A stretch of 9,726 nucleotides of DNA. It comes from JAZDKP01 sp043802925 (GTDB lineage Bacteria; Fibrobacterota; OXYB2-FULL-49-7; JAEUSG01). The DNA lies in NCBI GenBank assembly GCA_043802925.1, contig JAZDKP010000287.1, forward strand, positions 1 to 9,726, written 5' to 3'. Position 1 is the stretch's first letter. Every line of letters starts with the position of its first letter. Of this stretch, positions 1 to 5,601 are shown piece by piece. The notes below the pieces were generated by a model. It searched no databases, was not told the origin of the DNA, and saw only the letters and a list, made by a program, of their open reading frames with translations. The translations under genes were made by a program, and so were the position numbers.

Positions 1-2047
1 GCCCCATTTCAAGGACCACGAGACCCTCCAGGACGACATCCACGCCTGTCTCTGCCCCATCGTGCAGGGGTTGCCCTATTACCTGCGCACTGCGTTTAAC
101 ATTCCTGATGAAAAAATACTCATGCCCATCGTTTCCTTTGGCAACGGACTTGAGTCCGGGGCCGCCCCTTTTGTCGCGACCGCGGTCCAGTTGGGCTTTA
201 CCGAGGCGGACGGTCAGCGCGCCTACGAAAAAGGGCTTGCCGCCTACCGCGGCTTCCTCGCGGCAGCGCGTGAAGAGGGCATCCGCGCCATCGAGCGGGC
301 CGAAATGGAAAACAAGACGGCCATCGTCATCTTCGGCCGGCCTTACAACGCCTTCACCTCTTACGCGAACATGGGTATTCCCAAAAAGTTCACCTCGCGC
401 GGCTACACGATCATTCCCTTTGACTTCATCCCTTTCGAAAACGCCGATATCTACGAGAATATGTACTGGTACTACGGCCAGCAAAACTTAAGGGCCGCGG
501 TCAATGTGGCGCGAAGCAAGAACCTTTACCTCTGTTACGTCTCCAACTTCTCCTGCGCGCCCGATTCCTTCATTCTGCACTATCTGCGCTGGATCCACGG
601 CACCAAACCCTTCCTTGTCCTCGAACTTGACTCCCACACCGCGGACGCGGGAATCGACACGCGCATTGAGGCCTTCCTCGACATCATCGAGGGCTACCAG
701 CGCGCGGGCAACTTCAAGGTGGGCACGCAGTTCCCCTCGCGCTACGAGGCGGTTGTCAACAGCACCGGGTTGAATATCTTTGACACCGAAACGCGCACCA
801 AAATCGATATCCGCGACAAGCGCATCAAGTTCCTGCTGCCGTCCATGGGCAGCGAGACCACGCAGGCCATGACCGCCATCGCCCGGCGCTACGGCATCGA
901 TACCGAGGACCTGCCGGTTTCGGACCGCGACACGGTCCAGCTTGCGCGCAACGTGGCCTCGGGCAAGGAGTGCATCCCCTGCCTTATCGTACTCGGCTCC
1001 TTTATCCAGTATTTTCAGCGCCACGGCGTGGACGACAATCGCATTTATGTGCTCTTTATGCCCATCACCACCGGGCCGTGCCGCACGGGCCAGTACGCCG
1101 TGTTCTACGACCGCATTCTGCGCGAGGTGGGGTACCGCAACATCGTGCTCATGCGCCTCAACTCCGACAACTCCTATAATGAGATGGGACCCGGCTTTTC
1201 ACGCCTGGCGTGGCGCGCCATCTGCGTGGGCGACGCGCTCAAGGACCTCAAGTCCGGCATCCGTGTCTGCCTCAAGGAGCCCGCGGAGGGTTTCCGCGTG
1301 GTGGACGAGGCCTGGCAGAAGGCGCTCGTGGTGTTTGAAAAGGGCAACCTCGAAAAGGATCTCTACGAGGTACTCGACGGCATGGCAAAAAGACTCGCGG
1401 GGCTGCCCCGGCTGCATGAGGTGGACCAGGTTAAGAAGGTCCTTATCGTGGGCGAAATCTTTGTGCGCCGTGACGATTATTCCGTCTCGTCGCTGGTGGA
1501 CCGGCTGACCGACTGGGGTATCCTCACCCGTATTTCCGGGTTGTCGGAGTGGATTCACTACCTTGACTGGGTGCGTGAATTCCGTCTTCGTGGGAAGTTT
1601 TCCGGTAAAAGCTTTCTCAACAAGGCCTTCTCGGACTATTATTACCAGCTGATAAAAATGAAAGTGGAACTGACCTGGAAGCACCACGTGCAGGAAAAGA
1701 CCGAGACCCTCATCCGGGCTTCGGGCCTTTTCCCGAGCGCGCCTTCGGACATGAACGTCATCATGGAGCGGGCGCCCGAGTTTACCTCCAAGAACTTTGA
1801 GACCGAGGCCACCCTGTCACCCGCGGTGGCGGCCGAAGCCATGGACCAGGGCTATTCCGGCATTGTCATTATTTCGCCGTTTGCCTGCCTGCCGGGCCGG
1901 CTCATCGAGGCCATTTATGCGCCCTGGGCGCACGCGCGCAACTTTCCGGTGCTGGCGCTCGAGAATGACGGCAACGTCTATTCCCCCAATACCATCTCAA
2001 AAATCAATATTTTCTGTTTGAACGTGGCGTCGTTTAAAAAGATTTAA
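1..2047 (+). CDS. 2-hydroxyacyl-CoA dehydratase / CoA-activase-related large protein, C-terminal part (5' truncated)
   Basis: The reading frame is open from base 2 to the TAA at 2045-2047, about 681 codons, with no start in view, so the gene begins before the window. The first visible GTG (62) lies inside conserved sequence and is not the start. The sequence resembles the C-terminal half of very large (about 1400 aa) proteins that join BadF/BcrA-type ATPase activase domains to a DUF2229 and HgdB-like dehydratase region. Supporting stretches are 'FGRPYNAF' (from 332), 'NFSCAPDSF' (from 542), 'GKECIPC' (from 962) and 'TTGPCRTGQYA' (from 1067). Conserved-looking cysteines lie at 47, 53, 533, 554, 971, 980 and 1079. 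In relatives such cysteines are thought to hold an Fe-S cluster used in ATP-driven electron transfer for radical dehydration of 2-hydroxyacyl-CoA. The exact substrate is unknown. The stop overlaps the convergent STAS gene by 4 bases and no clear terminator is visible. The family call is fairly sure, the function is not. Confidence 0.82.
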   Translation, partial: PHFKDHETLQDDIHACLCPIVQGLPYYLRTAFNIPDEKILMPIVSFGNGLESGAAPFVATAVQLGFTEADGQRAYEKGLAAYRGFLAAAREEGIRAIERAEMENKTAIVIFGRPYNAFTSYANMGIPKKFTSRGYTIIPFDFIPFENADIYENMYWYYGQQNLRAAVNVARSKNLYLCYVSNFSCAPDSFILHYLRWIHGTKPFLVLELDSHTADAGIDTRIEAFLDIIEGYQRAGNFKVGTQFPSRYEAVVNSTGLNIFDTETRTKIDIRDKRIKFLLPSMGSETTQAMTAIARRYGIDTEDLPVSDRDTVQLARNVASGKECIPCLIVLGSFIQYFQRHGVDDNRIYVLFMPITTGPCRTGQYAVFYDRILREVGYRNIVLMRLNSDNSYNEMGPGFSRLAWRAICVGDALKDLKSGIRVCLKEPAEGFRVVDEAWQKALVVFEKGNLEKDLYEVLDGMAKRLAGLPRLHEVDQVKKVLIVGEIFVRRDDYSVSSLVDRLTDWGILTRISGLSEWIHYLDWVREFRLRGKFSGKSFLNKAFSDYYYQLIKMKVELTWKHHVQEKTETLIRASGLFPSAPSDMNVIMERAPEFTSKNFETEATLSPAVAAEAMDQGYSGIVIISPFACLPGRLIEAIYAPWAHARNFPVLALENDGNVYSPNTISKINIFCLNVASFKKI

Positions 2048-2397
2048 TCGAACGCGGAATCGAGGTCCGCAATGGTGGCGTTACGGACCCGGATGAACTT
2101 GCCGGTGTCGGCCACGTCAAAGATTTCGCGGACCACTTCGCTGGGGTTGATGACCACCATCTGGCCGTGGTCTTTAGCGAGCCGTTTGCTGAAATTAATC
2201 AGAATGCCCACTCCCATGCTGTCGAGGAAATCAACGGCCGAAAGGTCGAGGGCGATTCTGCTGCTGCTGTTGTTTTTGAGTGTTTCGTCGAAAATGGTGC
2301 GGATGTTGAGAATGTTTTTGACGGAGAGCGCGCCGGACATCCGGATGACATGGCAGGTACGACGGGTCTCTTTTTTAACGGTCAGCGTTTCATTCAT
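2044..2397 (-). CDS. STAS-domain anti-sigma-factor antagonist (SpoIIAA/RsbV-like)
   Basis: This is a single-domain protein of 117 aa, the normal size for SpoIIAA/RsbV-type anti-anti-sigma factors. The diagnostic segment is 'LDLSAVDFLDSMGVGIL' (residues 50-66). Ser60, in the DSMG context, matches the serine phosphorylated by HPK-like anti-sigma kinases in this family. The unphosphorylated form would bind the kinase and release its sigma factor or other partner. The ATG at 2397 has an AGAGGG ribosome site (about 2404-2409) at normal spacing, and a promoter candidate lies at 2422-2450. A terminator separates it from the RRM gene upstream, so it is probably monocistronic. No kinase or phosphatase partner is in the window, so it works with a distant partner, and its target (sigma factor, motility or envelope control) cannot be read from context. 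Confidence 0.9.
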   Translation of the reverse strand: MNETLTVKKETRRTCHVIRMSGALSVKNILNIRTIFDETLKNNSSSRIALDLSAVDFLDSMGVGILINFSKRLAKDHGQMVVINPSEVVREIFDVADTGKFIRVRNATIADLDSAFD

Positions 2398-2421
2398 GAT
2401 GCGCCCTCTTTCGCGTATTGA

Positions 2422-2450
2422 AAGATATTTCCTTACGCAGGGGAACGCAA
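2422..2450 (-). promoter_or_regulatory. Candidate promoter of the STAS gene
   Basis: On the minus strand TTGCGT (2450-2445) and TATCTT (2427-2422) are separated by 17 nt. The predicted start site, near 2415, leaves a leader of about 18 nt containing the AGAGGG ribosome site. The hexamers match the sigma-70 consensus only moderately (3/6 and 4/6). The same two hexamers occur before the RRM gene. The element abuts the terminator at 2452-2483, as expected for a new transcription unit. Confidence 0.45.
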
Positions 2451-2451
2451 A

Positions 2452-2483
2452 TAAAAAACGGGAGGCGTTTGACCGCCCCCCGT
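2452..2483 (-). terminator. Rho-independent terminator of the RRM gene
   Basis: Read on the minus strand, a 10-bp stem pairs 2483-2474 with 2467-2458 around a 6-nt loop (2468-2473). The stem is GC-rich with one G-U wobble (2478/2463) and is followed at once by six T (2458-2453). It lies about 50 nt after the stop of the RRM gene and before the STAS promoter. Confidence 0.85.
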
Positions 2484-2534
2484 TCTTGTTTCAGACTGAC
2501 AATTTATCGGACAAAAATGATTAATTTCGTTCGA

Positions 2535-2858
2535 TTAACGGTTGCCGAAACCGCGACCGCCGCGAAAACCGCCGCCGCCGCCGCCACCGCCGCCGCCCTG
2601 ACCGCCGCGCGGACGCTCTTCGCGTGAGCGCGCTTCGTTGACGGTGAGCTTGCGCCCGCCGAATTCCTTGCCGTTGAGATCGGCAATCGCCTGATCCGCG
2701 TTTTCCATTTCAACGAAACAGAACCCGCGCGGCCGACCCGTTTCACGGTCCGTAATGATGTTTACGGAGTGAACCTCGCCAAGTGCCGAGAAAATTCCAC
2801 GAACCTCGTCTTCTGTCGAGGTGAAACTAAGGTTGCCGACATAGAGCTTCTTGACCAC
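2535..2858 (-). CDS. RRM-domain RNA-binding protein with glycine-rich tail
   Basis: This is a 107-aa protein made of one RNA recognition motif and a short Gly/Arg tail, like the cold-induced Rbp proteins of cyanobacteria and similar proteins in other phyla. RNP2 is 'LYVGNL' (residues 5-10) and RNP1 is 'RGFCFVEM' (44-51), with the aromatic residues that stack on RNA bases. The tail has a run of ten glycines (2597-2568) followed by an FRGGRGFGNR end, which resembles RGG-type RNA-binding tails. I chose the GTG at 2858 because a perfect GGAGG (2868-2864) sits 5 nt before it and family members start with 'KKLYVGNL'. A TTG at 2870 would extend the protein by 4 aa but would place the ribosome site inside the gene. 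It has its own promoter candidate and terminator, so it is likely monocistronic. Its likely role is RNA chaperoning or post-transcriptional control, possibly cold-induced; its RNA targets are unknown. Confidence 0.92.
   Translation of the reverse strand: MVKKLYVGNLSFTSTEDEVRGIFSALGEVHSVNIITDRETGRPRGFCFVEMENADQAIADLNGKEFGGRKLTVNEARSREERPRGGQGGGGGGGGGGFRGGRGFGNR
2568..2597 (-). repeat. GGC/GGT trinucleotide run encoding ten glycines
   Basis: Ten successive Gly codons (three GGC, GGT, five GGC, GGT) lie in the tail of the RRM protein. Such a run could vary in length by slippage without changing the frame. Confidence 0.85.
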
Positions 2859-2863
2859 AGAAA

Positions 2864-2868
2864 CCTCC
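2864..2868 (-). promoter_or_regulatory. Ribosome binding site of the RRM gene (decides the start)
   Basis: GGAGG on the minus strand lies 5 nt before the GTG at 2858. This selects that GTG over the in-frame TTG at 2870. Confidence 0.85.
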
Positions 2869-2948
2869 AAACTGAGTGTAACAATACACCTGATCCAGGT
2901 TCAGCGAGAACCATTGTCAGGACTAAAACCTTGTAATAACAAGGAAAC

Positions 2949-2978
2949 AAGATACATTAATAGTTAATTAAAACGCAA
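2949..2978 (-). promoter_or_regulatory. Candidate promoter of the RRM gene
   Basis: On the minus strand TTGCGT (2978-2973) and TATCTT (2954-2949) are separated by 18 AT-rich nt. A start near 2942 would leave a leader of about 84 nt before the GTG at 2858. Long leaders are common for cold-induced RNA-binding protein genes, but no known thermosensor fold is recognised here. An alternative -10, TATAAT (2992-2987), overlaps the end of the upstream gene. Confidence 0.4.
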
Positions 2979-2983
2979 AACAT

Positions 2984-3862
2984 TTAAATTATACCCGCGT
3001 TTTGCTGCTCAAGCGGGGTCACGGTCACGGTCCGGTTCTTGTTGTCGATTTCGACCTTGAAGTCCTGGTTCCCGTTGGCGCCGGTCACCTTGGCCTCGCC
3101 GTTCTCGACGGTGATGTTCACATTGCCGGTGCTGACATTGATGTTCCAACTGTTCTGGTTTTTGGTCAGCGGGTTGTTGTTGGCCAGGTTTACCGTGACA
3201 TTGTTGCCGGCCACGTTCACGTTGGCTTTGTCGACGTTATTGCCCACATTGACAACATTGTTGTTGCCATTCAGGTTGACGGTGGTGTTGTCCTGCATGC
3301 CGCCGTTGAATTTGACCGCGTTGCCGCTGCCGGTCACGGTGACGTTTGCGTTCGTGATGGCCGCACCGCCGGTCATTGCGTGCGTCTGGGCGCGGGTCCC
3401 CGCGGGTGTGCTGCCCGTGAGGTCCACGGAGTTGTTGGCACCGTTCACGACCGCGCGGTTGCCGCTGCTGGCAAAGCCTTCGGGACCTTTGACGACATTT
3501 CCCGTATTGCCGGGCGCATTCACCACCGTGGCCTCCATGCGGCCCGCGCTTACGGTGTTTCCCTTCGGGACCCCGGCCTTGGCCGTTCCTTTTGCATTGG
3601 GGTTCTGGACACGCTCCAATTGGCCCGGGGTCTGGGGAGTCAGCGGGCCCTGGTTCATGGGCGCCTGCTGTGCATTGGGCGCCATGACGGAGACGATTCC
3701 CTTGTTTCCGGTCACGGCATTTATTATGGCCTGCGTGGTGACGGATTTCTGGATATTCCGTACCTGCTGATAAGAGGCCATGAGCTCTTTTTTGTTGGCA
3801 GGATTGCGGTTGGATACCGCGGGTGTGTAAGATGATGCGGATGAGACTTTGTCGACGCCCAT
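2984..3862 (-). CDS. Asn-rich beta-repeat protein of unknown function, sigma-28-type promoter
   Basis: I do not recognise a named family for this 292-aa protein. Residues 1-25 are Ser/Asn-rich and probably disordered. Residues 26-60 look helical ('KKELMASYQQVRNIQKSVTT'). Residues 62-90 are Pro/Gln-rich. From about 102 to 284 the chain is an irregular series of short beta strands and Asn/Gly turns ('NTTVNLNGNNNVVNVG', 'ANVNVAGNNVTVNLANNN', 'WNINVSTGNVNITVENG'), which suggests a beta-solenoid with stacked asparagines, broadly like DUF3060-type repeats. It has no Sec signal peptide, membrane segment or cysteine. The ATG at 3862 was chosen because AAGGAG (3874-3869) lies 6 nt upstream; a TTG at 3880 has no such support. 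The near-perfect sigma-28 promoter at 3928-3954 points to co-expression with late flagellar or chemotaxis genes, so export through the flagellar apparatus or a motility-linked cytoplasmic role is possible. The gene is fairly sure, the role is inference. Confidence 0.8.
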   Translation of the reverse strand: MGVDKVSSASSYTPAVSNRNPANKKELMASYQQVRNIQKSVTTQAIINAVTGNKGIVSVMAPNAQQAPMNQGPLTPQTPGQLERVQNPNAKGTAKAGVPKGNTVSAGRMEATVVNAPGNTGNVVKGPEGFASSGNRAVVNGANNSVDLTGSTPAGTRAQTHAMTGGAAITNANVTVTGSGNAVKFNGGMQDNTTVNLNGNNNVVNVGNNVDKANVNVAGNNVTVNLANNNPLTKNQNSWNINVSTGNVNITVENGEAKVTGANGNQDFKVEIDNKNRTVTVTPLEQQNAGII

Positions 3863-3868
3863 AACTTT

Positions 3869-3874
3869 CTCCTT
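3869..3874 (-). promoter_or_regulatory. Ribosome binding site of the Asn-rich protein (decides the start)
   Basis: AAGGAG on the minus strand lies 6 nt before the ATG at 3862. It rules out the in-frame TTG at 3880 and the out-of-frame ATG at 3887. Confidence 0.85.
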
Positions 3875-3891
3875 CCTCAAAATTCATTAAA

Positions 3892-3903
3892 GCCTGGACA
3901 GGC
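3892..3903 (-). repeat. Short inverted repeat in the leader of the Asn-rich gene
   Basis: GCCTG and CAGGC flank two bases (3892-3896 and 3899-3903), inside a predicted 58-nt leader between the sigma-28-type promoter and the ribosome site. An overlapping alternative pairs CTGG with CCAG. It could be a weak hairpin or a protein-binding site; nothing more can be said. Confidence 0.3.
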
Positions 3904-3927
3904 CAGACCTATAGCTTCCCCGCTTAA

Positions 3928-3954
3928 TTATCGGTAGAATTGGCGGAAACTTTA
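3928..3954 (-). promoter_or_regulatory. Sigma-28 (FliA/SigD) type flagellar promoter
   Basis: The minus strand reads TAAAGTTT (3954-3947), 11 nt, then ACCGATAA (3935-3928). The enterobacterial FliA consensus is TAAAGTTT-N11-GCCGATAA, so 15 of 16 defined positions match, with exact spacing. It lies upstream of and in line with the Asn-rich protein gene, with a predicted start near 3921. It is also downstream of ptb on the same strand, so read-through from that operon could give a second, constitutive source of transcript. Confidence 0.85.
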
Positions 3955-3984
3955 GCGATTTTACAAGCTGTTGATAATAAAGCG

Positions 3985-4878
3985 TTAATGGATGCCTGCC
4001 GCAAAAGCGATGGAGAGCATTTTTGAATGGGCATCTTCGGACCGGCTGGTCATGACAATGGGCACATTGGCGCCCACAACAATGGCTGCGCCGTGCGCAT
4101 TTCCGAGAAAAACCATGGCCTTATAAAGAATATTGGCGGAAAGAATATCGGGGCAGAACAGAATATCCGCATCACCGGACACCGGGGATGTGATTTTTTT
4201 GATGCGTCCCGCCTCGGCTGAAAGCGCGACATCGAGGGCAATGGGCCCTTCGGCCATGCAGCCCTGGATGTCGTTGCTTTGGCACATTTCCTTGAGCCGG
4301 GCGCAGTCCTGGGTGGCTGGGACCTTGTCACTCACCATTTCGTTATGGGCCAGAAGCGCGACTTTGGGGCAGGCAACGCCCAGCTGGTGCATGACCTCCA
4401 CGGCGTTGCGCAGGATGGAAATTTTATCCGCAAACGTGGGGAATACGTTGAGTGCGGCATCGGTCACAAGCATGGGCTTGTCGTATCCTTTTGGGAAAAA
4501 GAGTGCCACGTGCGAAAGCAGGCCCTGGCGCCGGATGCCGTATTCCTTTTTTAGGATGACCTTGAGGAAAAGGGCGGAGTTCACCAGCCCCTTCATGAGA
4601 ATCCGGCCTTTGCCCTCCGCGATCATTCGTGCGCCGATGTCAAGTGACGCTTCCGGGGATTCCGCGGGAACGATTTCCATATCCGCGACACTGCAGCCGG
4701 CCTTGTCCGCAGCGGCGCGGATGGCGTCCGGTTGGCCGATGAGCACCGGGCGGACCAGCTTCCGTTCCGAGGCCAGCTGAAGCGCCTCGAGCACCTCGGG
4801 ATCCGCGGCCGCGGTCACGATGAGCGTTTTGGGCCCCCCGTGGGCCCGGGCCAGGATGTCGTCAGGGGTGCGAATCAT
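3985..4878 (-). CDS. ptb: Phosphate butyryltransferase / phosphotransacetylase family enzyme
   Basis: This 297-aa protein covers the whole PTA/PTB fold and has the length of clostridial Ptb (about 300 aa). These cytoplasmic enzymes exchange CoA for phosphate on an acyl-CoA (butyryl-CoA + Pi to butyryl-phosphate + CoA), the step before a kinase makes ATP and a free acid. Family motifs are 'LMKGLVN' (95-101), 'LVTDAALNVFPT' (137-148), 'GPIALDVALS' (211-220), 'SPVSGDADILFCPDI' (231-245) and 'TSRSEDAHSKM' (277-287). The last motif and the GDAD segment match the CoA and phosphate site of the family. Choosing Ptb over acetyl-specific Pta rests on overall similarity, so acyl-chain preference is uncertain. 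No butyrate kinase is beside it. Its ATG is 9 nt after the stop of the methyltransferase gene and its weak AAGGAT ribosome site overlaps that stop, so it is the third gene of the tgt operon. Confidence 0.87.
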   Translation of the reverse strand: MIRTPDDILARAHGGPKTLIVTAAADPEVLEALQLASERKLVRPVLIGQPDAIRAAADKAGCSVADMEIVPAESPEASLDIGARMIAEGKGRILMKGLVNSALFLKVILKKEYGIRRQGLLSHVALFFPKGYDKPMLVTDAALNVFPTFADKISILRNAVEVMHQLGVACPKVALLAHNEMVSDKVPATQDCARLKEMCQSNDIQGCMAEGPIALDVALSAEAGRIKKITSPVSGDADILFCPDILSANILYKAMVFLGNAHGAAIVVGANVPIVMTSRSEDAHSKMLSIAFAAGIH

Positions 4879-4887
4879 GGGAATAAT

Positions 4888-5601
4888 TTATCCTTTCAAC
4901 CGCGGGTTTCGCAAGCCCGCTGTTTCTTCGAGACGGCTCTGGAGAAAGTGGAGCAATTTGATGTCCTGTTGCGGGAGCAGGGCCATGCGTTTGTAGATTT
5001 TCTTGAGAAAAAGGGAGTTTTCGCGCACGCCCACGACCTTAAAATAGGCGGAAAGCCTTTTTGTGAGCGCCCGGTACTGCGATTTGTCCTGGGTTGCGGG
5101 CCGCGGGTGCTTTCCGGCCCGGCTGGCTTCAAAAAGAGTATGCGCATAGACCATGACGGCCTGCGCGAGATTCAGCGATGGTTGGGCCTTTGCCATGGGA
5201 ATGGTGGTGAGGAGGTCGCAGAGCTCGATTTCAGCGTTCGAAAGCCCGGAGTCCTCGGTGCCAAAGACAATTGCAACACTGCGCAGACTCGCTGACTTTT
5301 CCGCGAGGAGGGCCGGGAGCTTTTGGAGCAAGAGTACGCTGTTGGAATGCAGGTGGCGGGGACGGGCCGTGGCGCACGCTGCAAAATCAATGTCCGCAAG
5401 CGCTGCTTTAAGCGAACCGAAAACCAGCGCCTGTTCCAGAATTGTTTCTGAACCGTGGGCGAGCTTGCGGGCCGCAATACAGAGGTGGTCGCAGGGGGCC
5501 ACCAGCCGGAGGTTGCAAAAGCCCATGGTGTTGAGCGCCCGGGCCGCTGCGCCCACGTTTTCGGGCAGCGCAGGCCGGACGAGGATGAAGTGGAGGGTCA
5601 T
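4888..5601 (-). CDS. trmJ: SPOUT (SpoU-type) RNA 2'-O-methyltransferase, TrmJ-like
   Basis: This 237-aa protein is close in length to E. coli TrmJ (246 aa). All three SpoU motifs are present: 'PALPENVGAAARALNTMGF' (10-28, with Asn15 and Arg21), 'IVFGTEDSGLSNAEIELCD' (111-129) and 'IPMAKAQPSLNLAQAVMVY' (134-152). Together they form the deep-trefoil knot that binds S-adenosylmethionine. TrmJ methylates the ribose of nucleotide 32 in the tRNA anticodon loop. A C-terminal extension (residues 160-237) with a helical, basic 'LFLKKIYKRM' segment is usual for TrmJ. The ATG at 5601 was chosen because it overlaps the TGA of tgt as ATGA, has AAGGG just upstream, and starts directly at the conserved 'LHFILVRPALPENVG'; an upstream in-frame extension would be non-conserved. 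The overlap suggests translational coupling to tgt. Other SpoU methyltransferases share these motifs, so the exact target nucleotide is inferred. Confidence 0.85.
   Translation of the reverse strand: MTLHFILVRPALPENVGAAARALNTMGFCNLRLVAPCDHLCIAARKLAHGSETILEQALVFGSLKAALADIDFAACATARPRHLHSNSVLLLQKLPALLAEKSASLRSVAIVFGTEDSGLSNAEIELCDLLTTIPMAKAQPSLNLAQAVMVYAHTLFEASRAGKHPRPATQDKSQYRALTKRLSAYFKVVGVRENSLFLKKIYKRMALLPQQDIKLLHFLQSRLEETAGLRNPRLKG

Noticed and set aside
488..1024. 178-aa minus-strand frame inside the activase-related gene
   Set aside because: It lies wholly opposite conserved codons of the real gene and is a GC-driven shadow frame.
2055..2071. GCGGA-N7-TCCGC hairpin after the activase stop as a terminator
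   Set aside because: It is a 5-bp stem without a T-run, inside the STAS coding sequence, and a competing pairing exists (GTCCG / CGGAC).
2975..3005. GCAAAAC / GTTTTGC inverted repeat at the end of the Asn-rich gene as a terminator
   Set aside because: It is only 7 AT-rich base pairs with a 17-nt loop containing the stop codon, too weak to call.
3002..3835. Long plus-strand open frame opposite the Asn-rich protein gene
   Set aside because: It is antisense to a gene with a strong ribosome site and promoter. It has no ribosome site and its Val/Gly/His-rich translation mirrors the Asn/Thr-rich codons of the real strand.
3237..3887. Minus-strand frame starting at ATG 3887, overlapping the Asn-rich gene
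   Set aside because: The Arg/Gln/His-rich translation is typical of a shifted frame, no ribosome site precedes the ATG, and the AAGGAG upstream of 3862 fits the other frame.
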